From contig NZ_JAINFK010000001.1 in NCBI RefSeq assembly GCF_019966575.1, forward strand, positions 186,001 to 250,000: DNA of 64,000 bases, in the 5' to 3' direction. Positions 36,409 to 44,508 of the stretch are shown one piece after another (position 1 is the first letter of the stretch; the number at the start of each line of letters is the position of its first letter). The notes below the pieces were generated by a model, which was not told where the DNA came from, ran no database searches, and saw only the letters and a list, made by a program, of their open reading frames with translations. The position numbers were made by a program, and so were the translations under genes. The DNA is from Oricola cellulosilytica. GTDB lineage: Bacteria > Pseudomonadota > Alphaproteobacteria > Rhizobiales > Rhizobiaceae.

Positions 36409-37155
36409 ATGGGTTTCGACTGGGAAGGGTCGGTGGAGCATTATGGCGACGCGCTCGACGCGCTCGCCGCGCGGCTCGTCACCATGGCCGGGATCCTGTG
36501 GGGCCGGCCGGTGGAAACCCTGCCGCGCCGGCTCTATCTCGAGATCCTCGCGATCCTTCGCCCCGCCGAATTCGCATTGCGCCGCCTGATCGTCATGGCC
36601 GCATGGAAGGTGGTGCCTTTCACGGAGTTCGCCACTGCGAACCAAGGATCCGAGCCTGAAGGAAAGGCGGGCAAGGCCGGCGCCATGCACCCGGTCTCCC
36701 CCCTTGCGGGGGAGATGTCACAGCGTGACAGAGGGGGGGATTTCGAACAGGGCGCAATGGAGGAGATCGACAAGCCCCGCCCCTTCCCGATCTTCGATCC
36801 GTGGAAGCGCTACGGCCCGCCGTTTTTGACCGAGGAGCAGATCGCGGCGCTGAACGACCCGCACCGCGTGCCCCTGCCGCCCCGGCCGGTGCTCGACCCG
36901 GACGAACCGGTCCCCGCCAAGACCCTCTGCCGGCGGGTGCGCGCTTTTGCCAACGCGCTGCTCAACCTCGATCATCACATTGATCGCATGGCCCGCTGGC
37001 GGGCACGGTGTCATCTGGACTCCACGCGGCCGCGGCGCTGGTGGCCGATCCGGCCCGGGGTTCCGCCCGGCTTCAGCGAGCGGCCGAAGACCCTCGTCGG
37101 CGGGACGCTGAAGGACTGCCACATCCTCGCCCTCGACGCCCTCAACAGTTCTTGA
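36409..37155 (+). CDS. Hypothetical protein with an in-frame palindromic repeat insertion (248 aa)
   Basis: A start at 36409 is strongly indicated by AAGGAGG five bases upstream. The N-terminal ~75 residues are helical (MGFDWEGSVEHYGDALDALA..., LPRRLYLEILAILRP). The C-terminal half is Pro/Arg-rich (PFPIFDPWKRYGPPF, ending LALDALNSS). A linker at about residues 95-112 (SPLAGEMSQRDRGG) is encoded by a palindromic intergenic element (36695-36740), which keeps the frame open. I recognise no function; it looks like a rhizobial orphan family. Confidence 0.68.
   Translation: MGFDWEGSVEHYGDALDALAARLVTMAGILWGRPVETLPRRLYLEILAILRPAEFALRRLIVMAAWKVVPFTEFATANQGSEPEGKAGKAGAMHPVSPLAGEMSQRDRGGDFEQGAMEEIDKPRPFPIFDPWKRYGPPFLTEEQIAALNDPHRVPLPPRPVLDPDEPVPAKTLCRRVRAFANALLNLDHHIDRMARWRARCHLDSTRPRRWWPIRPGVPPGFSERPKTLVGGTLKDCHILALDALNSS
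36695..36740 (+). repeat. Rhizobial-type palindromic element, copy 1, inside a coding sequence
   Basis: Pattern TCTCCCCCCTTGCGGGGGAGA followed by TGTCACAGCGTGACA and a run of G: two adjacent hairpins. Copies 2 and 3 are at 37331-37376 and 37398-37444. Here the element is translated in frame. Confidence 0.85.
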
Positions 37156-37174
37156 GCCGCCCGGACAGCGGCTT

Positions 37175-37218
37175 GCCAGCGACGAATGCAATGAGGAGCT
37201 TAAGGGCGGGACAAAGAG
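37175..37218 (+). repeat. Dispersed repeat (GCTTAAGGGCGGG family), copy near 37.2 kb
   Basis: Matches 60105-60148 at all but about three of 44 positions; both read GCCAGCGACGAATG, then GAGGAGCTTAAGGGCGGG. Confidence 0.85.
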
Positions 37219-37271
37219 TCCGTGCGCCTCGATGCCGGCGATTGGCCCGGGAGCCAAAACACAGGCCGTCA

Positions 37272-37292
37272 TCCTCCGGCTTGACCCGAGGA
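37272..37292. repeat. Short imperfect dyad repeat
   Basis: TCCTCCGGCTTGACCCGAGG forms a small stem around CTTGA. This sequence type recurs between genes of rhizobia; only one copy is seen here. Confidence 0.5.
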
Positions 37293-37330
37293 TCCATGAA
37301 TGACCACAGTGGTAAGAAGCGCGGAACCCA

Positions 37331-37376
37331 CTCTCCCCCCTTGCGGGGGAGATGTCGCCAAAGGCGACAGAGGGGG
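37331..37376 (+). repeat. Rhizobial-type palindromic element, copy 2
   Basis: CTCTCCCCCCTTGCGGGGGA then GATGTCGCC/GGCGACAG and GGGGG. Two hairpins as in copy 1. It faces copy 3 across 21 nt in the opposite orientation. Confidence 0.85.
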
Positions 37377-37397
37377 TACTTCGATCTCCGCGCCAAC

Positions 37398-37444
37398 ACC
37401 CCCTCTGTCTGCTAGCGCAGACATCTCCCCCGCAAGGGGGGAGA
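37398..37444 (-). repeat. Rhizobial-type palindromic element, copy 3 (inverted)
   Basis: Reverse orientation of the element; its inner hairpin is GTCTGC-TAGC-GCAGAC and the outer one TCTCCCC/GGGGGGAGA. With copy 2 it forms a long inverted repeat 23 nt before the aminotransferase stop. Confidence 0.85.
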
Positions 37445-37466
37445 ACGGCGCCTTTTCGCCTACCCC

Positions 37467-38843
37467 TCACAACCCCGCGCAGACCTCCTCGACCGCCGTC
37501 TTGGTCGCGGCGACGATCTGGTCGGCCTCGGCTTCGGTGAGGCAGAGCGGCGGCGCGTAGCCGATGATGTCGCCCTCCGGCATCGCCCGGGCGATGACGC
37601 CGTGCTCGAGCATCCTGGCGACGATTGACGGGCCGGCCTTGCGCGACGGGTCGAAGGGGCGCCTTTGCGCCCGGTCCTCGACGATCTCGACGGCGCACAG
37701 CATGCCCTCGCCGCGCACCTCGCCGACATTCGGATGGTCACCGATTGCGGCCTTCATCTTGCGGGTCAGATACGCGCCGACGGTGCCGGCATTCTCGACC
37801 AGCCCGAGTTCGTCGAGCAGCGTCAAATTGGCGACGCCGGCCGCCGCCCCGATCGGGTGGGCGGAATAGGTCCAGCCATGGCCGAACACGCCGAGCGCGT
37901 CGGTGCCCTGTTCGAGAATCTTCCAGACCTTGTCGGAAACGATCGAGCCGGACAGCGGCGCATAGGCCGAGGTCAGCCCCTTGGCGATGGTGATGATGTC
38001 CGGCCGGATGCCGAAGTGATCCGAGCCGAACATGGTGCCGAGACGGCCGAAGCCGGTCACCACCTCGTCGGCGATCAGCAGGATGTCGTGGCGGGCCAGC
38101 ACCTCCTGGATCGCCGGCCAGTAGCCTTCCGGCGGCGGAACGATCCCGCCGGTGCCCAGAACCGGCTCGCCGATGAAGGCAGCGATGGTGCCGGCACCCT
38201 CGCGCTCGATCATGGCTTCGAGTTCGGCGACGCAATGGGCGGTGAAGTCGGCCTCGCTCATCGCCTCGTCCGGGCGGCGGTAGTAGTAGGGCGATTCGGT
38301 GTGGAGGACCTGCGGGAACGGCAGGTCGAACTGGCGGTGGAACAGGCCGAGACCGGTCAGCGAACCGCTCATCAGGCCCGACCCGTGATAGCCGCGCTTG
38401 CGCGAGATGATCTTTTTCTTTTCCGGCCGCTCCAGCACGTTGTTGTAGTACCAGACCAGCTTGATGTTGGTCTCGTTGGCGTCCGAGCCGGAGAGCCCGT
38501 AATAGATATGGTTCATCCCTTCCGGCGCGCGGTCGGCCACCATTTTCGACAGGGTGATCGAGGCTTCGGTGCCGTGCCCGGCATAGGAGTGGTAGTAGGC
38601 GAGTTCATGGGCCTGCTTTGCGATCGCCTCGGCGATCTGCGTGCGGCCGTAGCCGACATTGACGCAGTAGAGACCGGCAAAACCATCGAGCAGGCGGCGC
38701 CCGTCCCGGTCGGTGATGAACGACCCCTCGCCGCCGCTGACGATCCGGTTCGGCGCCTCGCCGCGCGAGAACTGGGCCAGATGTGTCGACGGGTGAAAAA
38801 AGTGGTCGCGATCCCACTGGTCCAGCTGGTCGTTCCGCAACAT
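37467..38843 (-). CDS. doeD: Class III PLP aminotransferase, probable L-2,4-diaminobutyrate transaminase DoeD
   Basis: About 458 aa with the class III layout. The N-terminus is [20 protein letters not shown], with the cofactor-contact motif [12 protein letters not shown] about residue 120. The Asp that contacts PLP is in [15 protein letters not shown], and the Schiff-base Lys in [13 protein letters not shown] (about 285). The start at 38843 has GAGGAG 7 nt upstream. It is divergent from doeA/doeB across 117 nt, so I infer the diaminobutyrate step of ectoine degradation; a beta-alanine-type omega-transaminase is the alternative. Confidence 0.8.
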   Translation of the reverse strand: MLRNDQLDQWDRDHFFHPSTHLAQFSRGEAPNRIVSGGEGSFITDRDGRRLLDGFAGLYCVNVGYGRTQIAEAIAKQAHELAYYHSYAGHGTEASITLSKMVADRAPEGMNHIYYGLSGSDANETNIKLVWYYNNVLERPEKKKIISRKRGYHGSGLMSGSLTGLGLFHRQFDLPFPQVLHTESPYYYRRPDEAMSEADFTAHCVAELEAMIEREGAGTIAAFIGEPVLGTGGIVPPPEGYWPAIQEVLARHDILLIADEVVTGFGRLGTMFGSDHFGIRPDIITIAKGLTSAYAPLSGSIVSDKVWKILEQGTDALGVFGHGWTYSAHPIGAAAGVANLTLLDELGLVENAGTVGAYLTRKMKAAIGDHPNVGEVRGEGMLCAVEIVEDRAQRRPFDPSRKAGPSIVARMLEHGVIARAMPEGDIIGYAPPLCLTEAEADQIVAATKTAVEEVCAGL

Positions 38844-38960
38844 GCGCCGTCTCCTCAATCTTCGTTTGCGTGCGCCGACCCTACGCGTTTAGATGGCGGC
38901 TTCCAAGGTGGGGACGGGGCGTCAGATGCGAATTTTCCCAAACATCAAAACGGGTTGGCG

Positions 38961-40142
38961 ATGACGACGTCTTCACCGAATTTCCCGACGGAAGAGTACA
39001 ATTTCCGGGTCACGCGCACCCGCCGCGCCATGGAAAAAAAGGGGATCGACCTGCTGGTCGTTTCCGACCCCTCCAACATGGCATGGCTCTCAGGATATGA
39101 CGGCTGGTCGTTCTACACCCACCAGGCGGTGCTGATCGGTCCGGAGGGCGAGCCGGTGTGGTGGGGCCGTGCGATGGACGCGCTGGGCGCGCTCCGGACC
39201 GTGACGATGGCCGACGAGAACGTCGTCGGCTACGACGACACCTATGTGCAGAACCCGGAAAAGCATCCGATGGAGACGCTCGCCACGCTCATCAAGGAGC
39301 GAGGCTGGGGGGCGCTGCGCATCGGCGTCGAACTCGACAATTACTACTACTCGGCCGCCGCCCACCTGACCCTCGTCGCCGGGCTGCCGGACGCCCGGCT
39401 GTGCGATGCGACCGGCCTCGTCAACTGGCAGCGCGCCGTCAAGAGCGACGTCGAGGTCACCTACATGCGCCGGGCGGCGCGGATCGTCGAACAGATGCAC
39501 CTGAAGATCGTCGACCGCGCCGAACCGGGCATGCGCGTCAACGATCTCGTCGCCGACATCTATCACACGGGCATCACCGGAGCGGACGGTTACTGGGGCG
39601 ACTATCCGGCGATCGTGCCGATCACCCCGACGGGGCTGGACGCGACCGCCCCGCATCTGACGTGGGACGACCGGCCGTTCCGGAAGAACGAATCCTCGTT
39701 CTTCGAGATCGCCGGCGTCCACCGGCGCTACCACTGCCCGCAGTCGCGCACGCTTTTCCTGGGGCGCCCGCCGCAGAAATATCTCGACGCCGAGAAGGCC
39801 GTGCTCGAGGCGATCGACGCCGGTCTGGAGCAGGCCAAACCCGGCAATCGCTGCGAGGACATCGCCAACGCCTTCAACGCGGCGCTGAACAAGCGCGGCT
39901 TCCAGAAGGACAGCCGCTGCGGCTATTCCATCGGGCTGTCCTACCCGCCCGACTGGGGCGAGAGGACAATGTCGTTCCGGCGCGGCGACATGACCGAATT
40001 GCGGCCGAACATGACGTTCCATTTCATGCCCGCGCTCTGGCTGGACGATGGCGGCCTGGAGATCACCGAACCGATCCTGATCACCGAGACGGGCGTCGAG
40101 TGCTTCTGCGAAACGCCGCGGCGGCTCTTCGTCAAGGAGTAA
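38961..40142 (+). CDS. doeA: Ectoine hydrolase DoeA (M24-family, 393 aa)
   Basis: Opens the ectoine ring to N-alpha-acetyl-L-2,4-diaminobutyrate. The sequence starts MTTSSPNFPTEEYNFRVTRT and has a creatinase-like N-terminal domain (LLVVSDPSNMAWLSGYDGWSFY) and a pita-bread C-terminal domain (DLVADIYHTG, GLSYPPDWGERTMSF, ELRPNMTFHFMP). The match to DoeA/EutD is clear over the whole length. ATG at 38961 is chosen; the frame is open much further upstream on the antisense of the aminotransferase and is not coding there. doeB follows 4 nt later. Confidence 0.93.
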   Translation: MTTSSPNFPTEEYNFRVTRTRRAMEKKGIDLLVVSDPSNMAWLSGYDGWSFYTHQAVLIGPEGEPVWWGRAMDALGALRTVTMADENVVGYDDTYVQNPEKHPMETLATLIKERGWGALRIGVELDNYYYSAAAHLTLVAGLPDARLCDATGLVNWQRAVKSDVEVTYMRRAARIVEQMHLKIVDRAEPGMRVNDLVADIYHTGITGADGYWGDYPAIVPITPTGLDATAPHLTWDDRPFRKNESSFFEIAGVHRRYHCPQSRTLFLGRPPQKYLDAEKAVLEAIDAGLEQAKPGNRCEDIANAFNAALNKRGFQKDSRCGYSIGLSYPPDWGERTMSFRRGDMTELRPNMTFHFMPALWLDDGGLEITEPILITETGVECFCETPRRLFVKE

Positions 40143-40146
40143 GCCG

Positions 40147-41139
40147 GTGGTTACGAATCCGATTCAGCCGACCATCCCGCTCGACGCCGAGGGCGTGCAT
40201 CACGGTCACCTCCGCCTTCCCTACAGCCGGGACGATTCCGCATGGGGTTCGGTGATGATACCCATCGCAGTGGTCGCCAACGGGAAAGGCCCGACGGCGT
40301 TGCTCACCGGCGGCAATCATGGCGACGAATACGAAGGACCGATCGCGCTGCAGAATCTCGCGGCCAGCCTGAAGCCGGACGAGATATCGGGCCGGGTCAT
40401 CATCGTGCCGGCCTTCAACTACCCGGCCTTTCGCGCCGGCACCCGTACCTCGCCGATCGACAAGGGCAATCTCAACCGGTCCTTTCCGGGACGTCCGGAC
40501 GGAACGGTGACCGAAAAGATCGCCGACTATTTCAACACCGTTCTCGTGCCTGAGGCCGATATCGTGCTCGACTTCCATTCGGGCGGGCGGACGCTCGATT
40601 TTCTGCCCTTCGCGGCGGCCCACATCCTCGACGACGCGGCGCAGCAGGCGGCCTGCGTCGCCGCCATGCGGGCTTTCAACGCGCCGTGGTCGATGATGAT
40701 GCGCGAGATCGACAGTGCCGGCATGTATGACGGCGCGGTCGAGGCGCAGGGGAAGGTCTTCGTGACCACCGAACTCGGCGGCGGCGGAACCGCGACCGCC
40801 CGCAGCGTCGCCATCGCCAGGAAGGGCGTGCGCAATCTCCTCATCCATGCCGGCATCCTGAAGGGGGAACCGGTCGTCGAGGAAAGCACCGATCTCGTGA
40901 TGCCGGACGATGACTGTTTCGTGTTCTGCGAGGCGGACGGGATGGCGGAACCCTGCGCCGATCTCGGCGACCGGATCGGGAAGGGCGACTGCCTGGTCAG
41001 GGTGTGGCCGCTCGACCGCACCGGCGTCCCGCCGGTCGAGTATCGCGCGCGGCGGTCCGGCATTCTCGCCGCACGGCACTTTCCGGGCCTCGTCCAGGCG
41101 GGCGATTGTCTCGCCGTTGTCGCCGAAACGGTCTCGTAA
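40147..41139 (+). CDS. doeB: N-alpha-acetyl-L-2,4-diaminobutyrate deacetylase DoeB (330 aa)
   Basis: A succinylglutamate desuccinylase/aspartoacylase-type zinc hydrolase that deacetylates the DoeA product. Zinc-site motifs are TGGNHGDEYEGP (about residue 54) and DFHSGG (about 142); FVTTELGGGG holds the catalytic Glu (about 203). A GTG start at 40147 is supported by AAGGAG embedded in the end of doeA, 7 nt upstream. Forms an operon with doeA. Confidence 0.93.
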   Translation: MVTNPIQPTIPLDAEGVHHGHLRLPYSRDDSAWGSVMIPIAVVANGKGPTALLTGGNHGDEYEGPIALQNLAASLKPDEISGRVIIVPAFNYPAFRAGTRTSPIDKGNLNRSFPGRPDGTVTEKIADYFNTVLVPEADIVLDFHSGGRTLDFLPFAAAHILDDAAQQAACVAAMRAFNAPWSMMMREIDSAGMYDGAVEAQGKVFVTTELGGGGTATARSVAIARKGVRNLLIHAGILKGEPVVEESTDLVMPDDDCFVFCEADGMAEPCADLGDRIGKGDCLVRVWPLDRTGVPPVEYRARRSGILAARHFPGLVQAGDCLAVVAETVS

Positions 41140-41239
41140 TGTGCCTCTTCCGCCAGCGCGCTTGCCCGCTGAACACCTTCAGCAGGCAGTAGACCGGGAC
41201 GGGAGTATCGAGGGCCCGGTCAGGGCCCCCGTCAGCAGA

Positions 41240-42583
41240 TCAGGCCGCGGCGCGATTGCGATTCCGGTTGCGGCGGCGCGGCGGGCGCTGTGCTGGCTTG
41301 CCCGAATTTGCCGCCGGATTGCCGAAACGCTTCTTGCGGTTCGGACCGCCATTGTTGCGGCCCGATCCGGCCTCGCCTTCCTGACGCGGCGGGCGGTTGC
41401 CGCCCTGCCCGCGATGCGGCTTGCGCGCCGGGCGCTTCTCGCCCTGGCCGAAGCCAGGATGATCACCGCTGGCCACCGTGATGGGCACATTGGTCAGCCG
41501 CTCGATATCGCGCAGCATCTTCGTCTCTTCCGGCGAGCAGAACGCAATGGCCCGGCCTTCGGCGCCAGCGCGGGCGGTGCGCCCGATCCGGTGGACGTAA
41601 TTCTCGGCAACCTGCGGGAGATCGAAGTTATAGACATGGCTCACGCCCGGAATGTCGATGCCCCGGGCGGCGACGTCGGTCGCCACAAGGATGCGGATTT
41701 CACCGCTGCGGAAATCGCGGATGGCGCGGTCTCGCTGGCCCTGGCTCTTGTTGCCGTGGATCGAGGCCGCCGAAAATCCGCTCGCGACGAGGTGCTTCAT
41801 CAGTTTCTCGGCGCCGTGCTTGGTACGCGCGAAAACCAGCGAGAGGTCATCTTCCCGCTCGGCAAGGCACTTCTTCAGGAGATCTGCCTTGGCGCGCTGG
41901 CCGACGAAATGCACCGACTGGAAAACCTTGTCGGCGGCCTTGCCGGGAGGCGACACCTCGACGCGCACCGGATCGGTCAGATAGGTCTGTGCCAGTCCCT
42001 CGATCGAGTTCGGCATAGTCGCCGAGAACAGAAGCGTCTGACGTTCCTTCGGCAGCGTCTTGGCGATCTTGCGCAGGGAGTGGATGAAACCGAGATCAAG
42101 CATCTGGTCGGCCTCGTCGAGCACGAGGAAGCTCGTCTGCGCCAGAACGATGGCGCGGCGCTCCATCAGGTCGAGCAGGCGTCCCGGCGTGGCGACGACG
42201 ATGTCCTTGCCCGGTCCGAGATCGCGCATCTGGACGTTGATCGACGCACCGCCGACGATGGTGGCGATCTTCAGCGGCGTCTTGCGAACGAAGCCGCGCA
42301 GGTTCGCCGTGATCTGGTTCGCCAGTTCGCGGGTCGGAGCGAGAATGAGCGCGCGGCAGCTCTTGGGGAAGGGACGCTGCCCGTCCGCCAGAAGCTTCTC
42401 GACCAGCGGAAGGCCGAACGCAGCGGTCTTTCCGGTGCCGGTCTGTGCGAGACCCATGATGTCATGGCCTTCAAGAACGGCCGGTATGGCCGCTTTCTGG
42501 ATTGGAGTGGGCGTATCGAAGCCTGACGCCGCGATGGATTTGAGGACACGGTCGGATAGGCCGAGGGCCTGAAACTGAGTCAA
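41240..42583 (-). CDS. DEAD-box ATP-dependent RNA helicase, RhlE-like (447 aa)
   Basis: Unwinds RNA duplexes in cold adaptation and ribosome or RNA turnover. All core motifs are present: Q-motif near FDTPTPIQ, Walker A AQTGTGKT (about residue 45), PTRELANQI, VLDEADQMLDLGF (about 150), FSATMP, and HRIGRTARAG (about 330). A basic, Gly/Arg/Asn-rich tail from about 380 (RPARKPHRGQGGNRPP, PPRRRNRNRNRAAA) probably binds RNA. No neighbour suggests a special role. Confidence 0.95.
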   Translation of the reverse strand: MTQFQALGLSDRVLKSIAASGFDTPTPIQKAAIPAVLEGHDIMGLAQTGTGKTAAFGLPLVEKLLADGQRPFPKSCRALILAPTRELANQITANLRGFVRKTPLKIATIVGGASINVQMRDLGPGKDIVVATPGRLLDLMERRAIVLAQTSFLVLDEADQMLDLGFIHSLRKIAKTLPKERQTLLFSATMPNSIEGLAQTYLTDPVRVEVSPPGKAADKVFQSVHFVGQRAKADLLKKCLAEREDDLSLVFARTKHGAEKLMKHLVASGFSAASIHGNKSQGQRDRAIRDFRSGEIRILVATDVAARGIDIPGVSHVYNFDLPQVAENYVHRIGRTARAGAEGRAIAFCSPEETKMLRDIERLTNVPITVASGDHPGFGQGEKRPARKPHRGQGGNRPPRQEGEAGSGRNNGGPNRKKRFGNPAANSGKPAQRPPRRRNRNRNRAAA

Positions 42584-42996
42584 TGGATATGCCTTTCATG
42601 GCATCGGCGCGCGGATTGTCCGGCGCAAATGAACGTACGAACGCCGCCGGCACGAAATGCAGGCAGACGCACAATGCGGTTGCGACCGAGATGCTCTCCG
42701 GGACCGAATTGTCCTGCGGATCATCTGATCGTCAGCACCCCGCGTGAATTGGGAACTTTTGGGAAAACCGAAGCGGAAAGGCTTCGGGAAGACACGCCTC
42801 CTGCACCATGCGAACTCATATCGCCAAAGAACTGGTGCGGGCTGCTCACGCGGCAGCCAATGCGTTGTCGTGAGCCGCATATCTGCGTTGTGCAGTGCAA
42901 TGTCAACCCACGATGATGAGAGGATTGAGAAAATCGGGCGAATCAAATATTCAACCCACGAGTTGACAGTTTCGCCTTCGCGCTATATTCAACCAA
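42584..42996. other. 413-nt divergent intergenic region
   Basis: Contains the rhlE-side leader, a perfect 7-bp hairpin (CCGAAGC / GCTTCGG, 42768-42787, 6-nt loop) and, at the right end, the ArsR promoter. A 95-codon open frame at 42629-42916 has no family resemblance or ribosome-binding site and I do not count it as a gene. Confidence 0.5.
42963..42991 (+). promoter_or_regulatory. Promoter of the ArsR/SRPBCC operon, probably leaderless
   Basis: TTGACA (42963-42968) and TATTCA (42986-42991, 17 nt apart) or TATATT (42984-42989, 15 nt apart). The expected transcription start falls on or next to the ATG at 42997. ATATTCAACC occurs twice (42947-42956, 42985-42994), and TCAAC/GTTGA (42951-42966) forms a dyad over the -35, a possible operator. 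Confidence 0.55.
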
Positions 42997-43386
42997 ATGG
43001 GTGAACAATTGCAGGACCACGATCTCTCGGAGATTCTGAAGGCGGTCAGCGATCCCACCCGCAGGTCTCTCCTGACGACCCTCGTCCAGGAAGGACCGCT
43101 GCGGGTGACGGAACTGGCCGGCCGGTACGCGATGTCGTTGAACGCGGTGTCAAAGCACATCAAGGTGCTTGAGGCCGCTGGCCTCGCCACGCGCCGGACC
43201 ATGGGCCGCGTCCATTTGATCGAGGCGAACCTTGATCCGGTGCGATCCGTCGACGCGTGGTTCGGGGAACTCCGCTCGATATGGGAACTGCGGCTTGATC
43301 GCCTTGGTGAGGTCTTTTCAGAAGGAACGAGAAACAATGAGCGATCTGTCACTGACGCTAAGAAAGACGATCCCGGCGCCGGTTGA
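42997..43386 (+). CDS. ArsR family winged-helix regulator (129 aa)
   Basis: A small dimeric repressor-type winged helix: SEILKAVSDPTRRSLLTTLVQEG, the recognition helix region MSLNAVSKHIKVLEAAGL and the wing TRRTMGRVHLIEA. It has no metal-binding cysteine pair, so it belongs to the non-metal subgroup often paired with AHSA1/SRPBCC proteins. No ribosome-binding site precedes the ATG and the promoter -10 lies about 6 nt before it, suggesting leaderless translation. It overlaps the SRPBCC gene by 50 nt in another frame. Confidence 0.9.
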   Translation: MGEQLQDHDLSEILKAVSDPTRRSLLTTLVQEGPLRVTELAGRYAMSLNAVSKHIKVLEAAGLATRRTMGRVHLIEANLDPVRSVDAWFGELRSIWELRLDRLGEVFSEGTRNNERSVTDAKKDDPGAG

Positions 43387-43762
43387 AACCGTATTCAACG
43401 CCTGGCTCGATGCGAAAATGCTTTCGAAGTTCATGATGCCCGGCAAAGACATGACCGTGCCACGCGCGGAAAGCGACGGTCGCGAGGGCGGACGCTTCAT
43501 GGTGGTCATGGCGGCGGGCGAAAACGAGATCCCGCATGCCGGAACCTACCTCGAGGTCACGCCGCACGAGCGTATCGTTTTCACGTGGGAATCGCCGCAT
43601 TCCGTCGACGGAAGCACCGTGACGCTCAACTTCAAGCCGGCCGGCCCTTCAGCCACCGACCTGACCCTGACGCATGTTAAATTCGCCAGCGAGGAGGCGC
43701 GCACCAACCATCAGGGCGGATGGGCCGGAATCCTCGAGAAGCTGGCGGAAGTCGCCGGCTGA
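43337..43762 (+). CDS. SRPBCC/AHSA1-domain protein (141 aa)
   Basis: A single hydrophobic-cavity domain: TLRKTIPAPVETVFNAWLDAKMLSKFMM at the N-terminus, GTYLEVTPHERIVFTWESP in the middle, and a C-terminal helix with NHQGGWAGILEKLAEV. It binds a hydrophobic ligand or acts as a co-chaperone-like domain. The start at 43337 has AAGGA upstream and lies inside the ArsR gene, the usual ArsR-AHSA1 coupling. Confidence 0.9.
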   Translation: MSDLSLTLRKTIPAPVETVFNAWLDAKMLSKFMMPGKDMTVPRAESDGREGGRFMVVMAAGENEIPHAGTYLEVTPHERIVFTWESPHSVDGSTVTLNFKPAGPSATDLTLTHVKFASEEARTNHQGGWAGILEKLAEVAG

Positions 43763-43764
43763 GT

Positions 43765-44334
43765 TCAGCCGAACCCGGCGAAACGAATGCCGACGACGAC
43801 CAGCACGCCGAGCGAGAAGCCGAAGGCGATTCGCAGCGCTGTGTACTTCCTGAGCAGCAGGCGGGCGACCGCCATGTTACTCAGTGAAAGCGACTGGATC
43901 ATCTGGGAAACTTCGACTGTTCGCATGAAATCGGCGTAGTCCGCTGGACCGAGGCCGCCCGACGCCAGCGACGGCCATGACCAGCGGTCGCGCGCGACCA
44001 GCCAACGCCGGTCCGCCGAGGCGGGATAGCGCGGGAACACCGCCCAGAAACAGCAGAGCACGCTGGCCGCGCTGAAGCCGAGCAGCAGGTAGCCGAGGGT
44101 ATCCGACACACTCCCCGTTTTTCCGAGAGACGGGTCGCCGAACACCGCCAGTCCGAGGATCGTCACCAGCGCCACGGCCTTGGCATCGGAGAATTGCGCC
44201 TGCGTCAACAGCACCTGATGCTGGTCGATTAGGTACTGGATGCGCGCCCGGGTGACATGATTGATGTCATGCCCCTCCGAGCCTGCAAGCGGCAGCGATA
44301 GATCGACATCTTCGAGCTTTTCCGGTTCGCGCAT
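43765..44334 (-). CDS. Pycsar-effector-like (DUF5706-type) membrane protein, orphan (189 aa)
   Basis: Three TM segments at about residues 55-65 (AVALVTILGLAVF), 80-98 (LGYLLLGFSAASVLCCFWAVF) and 168-186 (IAFGFSLGVLVVVGIRFAG). The cytosolic start HVTRARIQYLIDQHQVLLTQAQFSDAKA leads into TM1 and resembles the Pycsar effector TM family, in which cyclic pyrimidine nucleotide binding triggers membrane damage. No adjacent uridylate or cytidylate cyclase is present. The call is by overall resemblance; a housekeeping role is possible. Confidence 0.55.
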   Translation of the reverse strand: MREPEKLEDVDLSLPLAGSEGHDINHVTRARIQYLIDQHQVLLTQAQFSDAKAVALVTILGLAVFGDPSLGKTGSVSDTLGYLLLGFSAASVLCCFWAVFPRYPASADRRWLVARDRWSWPSLASGGLGPADYADFMRTVEVSQMIQSLSLSNMAVARLLLRKYTALRIAFGFSLGVLVVVGIRFAGFG

Positions 44335-44508
44335 CCATCCAGCCTTTCGCCGCGAAAAATGTGCCGTACCCCGAAAGCGGCGTCAAATCGCCGGGTGGCG
44401 GCTTGCCGGTCCGCCTTCCGTTCATAGTTTCGTGAACTCCCCCGCTCCGCTTGACAGTCCGTTCCGTCCGGGACACCAAGCGTTCGCACATCGGGAAAGG
44501 ACGCGCGC

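Larger units (their letters stand above)
37156..37466. other. Repeat-filled intergenic region
   Basis: No gene. Contains a copy of the GCTTAAGGGCGGGACA repeat family (37175-37218), a small dyad of the CTCCGGcttgaCCcGAG type (37272-37292) and an inverted pair of palindromic elements (37331-37376 and 37398-37444). The space lies between the hypothetical gene and the aminotransferase stop. Confidence 0.75.

Noticed and set aside
37665-38960. Upstream extension of the doeA frame across the aminotransferase
   Set aside because: The extension is the antisense of doeD; DoeA homology begins at 38961.
42629-42916. A 95-codon plus-strand frame in the rhlE-ArsR gap
   Set aside because: No ribosome-binding site, no family, Cys/Arg/Pro-rich composition typical of non-coding GC-rich DNA.
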